From the NCBI GenBank assembly GCA_021129695.1, contig JAJOKU010000012.1, positions 1 through 7,283 on the forward strand: 7,283 bases of DNA, given 5' to 3'. The position numbers and the translations under genes are program-made. Positions 4,556-7,283 of the stretch are shown piece by piece; the stretch's first letter is position 1; each line of letters begins with the position of its first letter. The notes under the pieces are model-generated. The model had not been told where the DNA came from, ran no database searches, and saw only the letters and a list, made by a program, of their open reading frames with translations. The DNA is from a candidate division NPL-UPA2 bacterium. Its GTDB lineage: Bacteria; NPL-UPA2; JAGMAN01.

Positions 4556-5574
4556 AATACAAAGAGGCCGGGGTAGATATAGAAGCAGGAGATAGATTGG
4601 TAACTAAGATAAAGTCCTTGGTGAAAGGGGCCTTTCGGCCAGAGGTTATCAGCGGGATAGGTGGATTCGGAGGGCTATTTCGTCTTGATACCAAGAAGTA
4701 TAAAGACCCGGTGCTGGTGGCTGGAACGGATGGAGTGGGGACGAAGTTAAAGGTGGCCACGCTGTGCAATAAGTTCGATACGGTGGGAGTGGATTTAGTG
4801 GCTATGTGCGTTAACGACCTACTTCCCCGGGGGGCTGAACCCCTTTTTTTTCTGGACTATTTAGCAGTGGGAAAGCTAAAACCGGACTGGGCTGAGGAGG
4901 TAATCAGAGGGATAGCTAAGGGTTGTGAGATAGCTGGATGTGCTCTCTTAGGAGGGGAGACGGCTGAGATGCCGGGAGTTTATCCGGAAGGCGAGTATGA
5001 ACTGGCTGGATTTGCCGTAGGAGTAGTGGAGAGGAACAGGCTCATTGATGGTTCAAGGATAGGAGTGGGAGATAAGATTATTGGTCTTGCCTCTAATGGC
5101 CTGCACAGCAATGGATACTCTATGGTAAGGAAGATTCTCTTTGAAGAGAAGGGTCTCAGCGTTAAGGATAGGCTTCCGGAGATAGAGGAATCGGTGGGAG
5201 CGGAGCTCCTCAAGCCCACCAGAATATATGTAAGACCAATACTCGGCCTCCTTCAAAAATTTGAAATCCGGGGCATCGCCCATATCACCGGGGGAGGGAT
5301 GGTTGGAAATATCCCTCGCATCCTGCCCGAGGGTTGCCAGGCAGTTATCAGGAAAAGTAGCTGGGAAGTTCCTCCCATATTCGAAATCATACACGAGGAG
5401 GGAAGAATCTCGGATGAGGAGATGTTTCGGGTCTTCAATATGGGAATAGGGATGGTCGTCATAGCCCGGGAGGATGAGGCAGAAGGGGTAAGAGCAACCC
5501 TAACTGAGATGGGAGAGACTCCCTATCCCATAGGTGAGATTAGTAAAGGAAATAAGGAAGCGGAGATTGTTTAA
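4552..5574 (+). CDS. purM: Phosphoribosylformylglycinamidine cyclo-ligase (AIR synthetase)
   Basis: PurM uses ATP to close the imidazole ring, converting FGAM to AIR, step five of purine synthesis. The 340-residue protein has the usual length and the two-domain ATP-binding fold of the PurM/PurL/SelD/ThiL superfamily. Landmarks are DGVGTKLKVA (60-69), MCVNDL (85-90), GAEPLFFLDY (94-103), GGETAEMPG (134-142), GLHSNGYS (183-190), HITGGG (244-249) and FNMGIGM (295-301), the last being the conserved C-terminal domain signature. The start ATG overlaps the purB stop by 4 bases and has AAGAGG 8 bases upstream inside purB, so translation is probably coupled. A TAA stop overlaps the purH ribosome-binding site. 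Confidence 0.97.
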   Translation: MKYKEAGVDIEAGDRLVTKIKSLVKGAFRPEVISGIGGFGGLFRLDTKKYKDPVLVAGTDGVGTKLKVATLCNKFDTVGVDLVAMCVNDLLPRGAEPLFFLDYLAVGKLKPDWAEEVIRGIAKGCEIAGCALLGGETAEMPGVYPEGEYELAGFAVGVVERNRLIDGSRIGVGDKIIGLASNGLHSNGYSMVRKILFEEKGLSVKDRLPEIEESVGAELLKPTRIYVRPILGLLQKFEIRGIAHITGGGMVGNIPRILPEGCQAVIRKSSWEVPPIFEIIHEEGRISDEEMFRVFNMGIGMVVIAREDEAEGVRATLTEMGETPYPIGEISKGNKEAEIV

Positions 5575-5578
5575 GGAG
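5573..5578 (+). promoter_or_regulatory. purH ribosome-binding site overlapping the purM stop
   Basis: AAGGAG shares two bases with the TAA stop of purM and sits 7 bases before GTG 5586. It supports the GTG start and coupled translation. Confidence 0.8.
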
Positions 5579-5585
5579 AGAAGAA

Positions 5586-7220
5586 GTGACTAAGGTAAGA
5601 CGAGCTCTGATTAGCGTTTCGGATAAGCGGGGAATCGTTGAGTTTGCTAAGGGACTGCGTGAGCTTGGTGTAGAAATTCTATCTACCGGAGGGACGGCTA
5701 AATTGGTTGAGGAGGCAGGAATCTCAGTCCGCTCCGTCTCTGACTACACCGGCCATCCGGAGATGCTTGATGGCAGAGTGAAGACTCTACATCCAAAGGT
5801 GCATGGAGCCCTACTTGCCCTGCGAGATAACGCGGAACATATGAGGCAGGCGAAAGAACAGGGAATCGAACTCATCGATATGGTTGTGGTTAACCTCTAC
5901 CCTTTCGAGGAGACGATTGCTAGGGCAGATGTAAAGTTGGAGGAGGCCATAGAGAATATAGATATTGGCGGCCCGACCATGCTCCGTTCAGCCGCTAAGA
6001 ATTATGAGAGCGTGGCTGTAGTAACTGACCCGGATAGTTACGGAGATATTCTGAATGAGTTGCGGCGCAGCGGAGGGAAGTTAAGTGCTGAGACTCGGGC
6101 CCGCCTTGCCCGAAAGGCATTCAAACACACCGCTCATTACGATTCAGTCATCTCTAATTATCTAACCCACACTTTCGAGAGTGGTAAGGAGAGCTTGCCT
6201 CCGTTCCTTGAGCTGAGATACGAGAAGAGACAGGATCTGCGGTATGGGGAAAACCCTCACCAGGGCGGTGCCCTTTATCAGCAGATAGGATCCACTGAAA
6301 TGGGTCTTGCTGGAGCAGAACAACTCCACGGGAAAGAGCTCTCTTTCAACAACCTTCTCGATCTGGCTGCCGCTCTGGAGATCGCCCGTGACTTCCTCCA
6401 CCCTGCGGTCGTTATAATAAAGCATAATAATCCTTGCGGGGTAGCATCAGGCGAGAGCCTGAGCCAGGCCCTGGACGCAGCCTGGGTCTCGGACCCAGTC
6501 TCTGCTTTCGGTTCGGTGATAGGCCTGAACCGAACGATGGACGCAGAGAGTGCCTCCCATCTCACCTCAAACGATTACCAGCGTGATGTCATAATTCCCC
6601 GCTACCGAAAGGAGTCAGGCAATGAAGATGTAACAGTACTCCCTGCTTTCGTAGAGGCCATCATCGCACCTGACTATGAACCAAAGGCTTTAGAGATATT
6701 GCGCCTGAAGAAAAACTTAAGGGTGATTAAACTCTCTGATTTTAATCCTCCCACAAGGAGACACGATTTCGATTTGAGGAAAATCCCGGGCGGCGCGTTA
6801 CTTCAGTCCCTTGACCTTGAGCATATGCCGATGGAGCAGTTTAAAGTTGTGACCAAGAGGAAGCCGACCGGGGAAGAGATGCGCTCAATGCACTTTGCCG
6901 ACTGCGTGGCTAAACACGTAAAGAGCAATGCCATTGTTCTGGTTCAGGGAGAGGCCACGGTAGGGATCGGAGCTGGTCAGATGAGTCGGGTGGATTCCTG
7001 CATAATTGCCGCTCGTAAGGCAGGACGAAGGGCTAAGAACTCTGTACTCTCATCCGATGCTATGTTCCCGGCCCGCGATGGGCTGGACGCCGCCGCAGAC
7101 ACCGGAGCATCGGCTGTCATCCAGCCAGGCGGTTCGAAGAGAGATGAGGAAGTAATCGCCGCCGCCGATGAGCACGGACTGGCTATGGTCTTCACCGGGA
7201 TGAGACATTTCAGGCATTGA
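5586..7220 (+). CDS. purH: Bifunctional AICAR formyltransferase / IMP cyclohydrolase
   Basis: PurH performs the last two steps to IMP: formylation of AICAR with 10-formyltetrahydrofolate, then ring closure. The N-terminal MGS-like cyclohydrolase domain (about 1-200) shows STGGTAKL (33-40), [12 protein letters not shown] (63-74) with Lys66 at the same number as the catalytic lysine in vertebrate enzymes, and [16 protein letters not shown] (124-139). The transferase domain has RYGENPHQ (219-226), KHNNPCG with the catalytic Lys279-His280 pair, [11 protein letters not shown] (461-471), and the terminal [12 protein letters not shown] and FTGMRHFRH blocks. Start is GTG 5586; the next ATG is far inside the domain. 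At 544 residues it is longer than most bacterial PurH (about 510-530). The excess lies near residues 328-354, between the [10 protein letters not shown] and FVEAIIAPD blocks. It is last in the visible purB-purM-purH operon, 11 bases after purM. Confidence 0.97.
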   Translation: MTKVRRALISVSDKRGIVEFAKGLRELGVEILSTGGTAKLVEEAGISVRSVSDYTGHPEMLDGRVKTLHPKVHGALLALRDNAEHMRQAKEQGIELIDMVVVNLYPFEETIARADVKLEEAIENIDIGGPTMLRSAAKNYESVAVVTDPDSYGDILNELRRSGGKLSAETRARLARKAFKHTAHYDSVISNYLTHTFESGKESLPPFLELRYEKRQDLRYGENPHQGGALYQQIGSTEMGLAGAEQLHGKELSFNNLLDLAAALEIARDFLHPAVVIIKHNNPCGVASGESLSQALDAAWVSDPVSAFGSVIGLNRTMDAESASHLTSNDYQRDVIIPRYRKESGNEDVTVLPAFVEAIIAPDYEPKALEILRLKKNLRVIKLSDFNPPTRRHDFDLRKIPGGALLQSLDLEHMPMEQFKVVTKRKPTGEEMRSMHFADCVAKHVKSNAIVLVQGEATVGIGAGQMSRVDSCIIAARKAGRRAKNSVLSSDAMFPARDGLDAAADTGASAVIQPGGSKRDEEVIAAADEHGLAMVFTGMRHFRH

Positions 7221-7228
7221 TTAAAAAG

Positions 7229-7283
7229 TTAGGTTCTTCTCCAAAAAGTGTAGTTATCCACAGAGAGTTGCTCAAGCAGCTTC
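7229..7283 (-). CDS. Possible C-terminal end of a convergent gene, cut by the window edge
   Basis: On the minus strand the frame is open from the window edge for 17 codons (KLLEQLSVDNYTFWRRT) to a TAA at 7229-7231, just 8 bases beyond the purH stop. The other two minus frames and the plus frames close sooner. The composition is protein-like, but 17 codons can easily be open by chance, so this is only a lead. Confidence 0.2.
   Translation of the reverse strand, partial: KLLEQLSVDNYTFWRRT
7254..7262 (+). promoter_or_regulatory. Single perfect DnaA box
   Basis: TTATCCACA matches the consensus DnaA box TTATNCACA exactly, 34 bases after purH. No second copy is visible in the window. A perfect copy of this exact 9-mer is expected by chance in about one window in twenty of this size on both strands, so an origin or titration site is not established. 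Confidence 0.35.

Noticed and set aside
1..7283. CRISPR array or intact insertion sequence
   Set aside because: No regularly spaced repeats with unique spacers and no transposase-like frame were found on either strand.

Overview
The window looks like a piece of chromosome from a Gram-negative bacterium, probably an uncultivated lineage. lpxD implies lipid A synthesis. The purine genes use many AGA and AGG arginine codons, and a textbook sigma-54 promoter is present. I cannot fix the phylum from sequence alone.

Layout. Bases 1-1374 look like an AT-richer accessory patch. It holds a minus-strand relic of an ABC-transporter solute-binding protein (about 43-228). A perfect sigma-70 promoter (267-296) follows, driving two overlapping genes: an unrecognised 59-residue basic protein (317-496) and a 212-residue PIN-like protein (489-1127). 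The arrangement resembles a VapBC-type toxin-antitoxin operon, but neither protein is a standard VapB or VapC. The patch ends with short direct repeats and a tRNA with anticodon CAU (1375-1447), probably tRNA-Ile2 rather than tRNA-Met.

A 378-base gap (1448-1825) contains a perfect -24/-12 promoter and, starting about 4 bases after its predicted start site, a two-part stem-loop. Both lie directly upstream of a stand-alone lpxD (1826-2866), which ends in a strong intrinsic terminator. A tRNA-Glu(CUC) with encoded CCA follows (2963-3038), then a roughly 200-base non-coding element. That element has AT-rich inverted ends and two tandem bulged hairpins.

From 3263 to 7220 lies a tight purine operon, purB-purM-purH: purB and purM overlap by 4 bases, and purM and purH are 11 bases apart. 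PurM makes AIR, PurB makes AICAR from SAICAR (and AMP from adenylosuccinate), and PurH converts AICAR to IMP. All three carry the expected active-site residues. PurH has what looks like an extra segment of about 27 residues. The last 63 bases contain one perfect DnaA box and possibly the tail of a convergent gene.

The parts least explained by known systems are the 59-residue/PIN-like pair, the sigma-54 promoter plus hairpin leader of lpxD, and the repeat that starts CCAGGAATTT after both tRNA genes.
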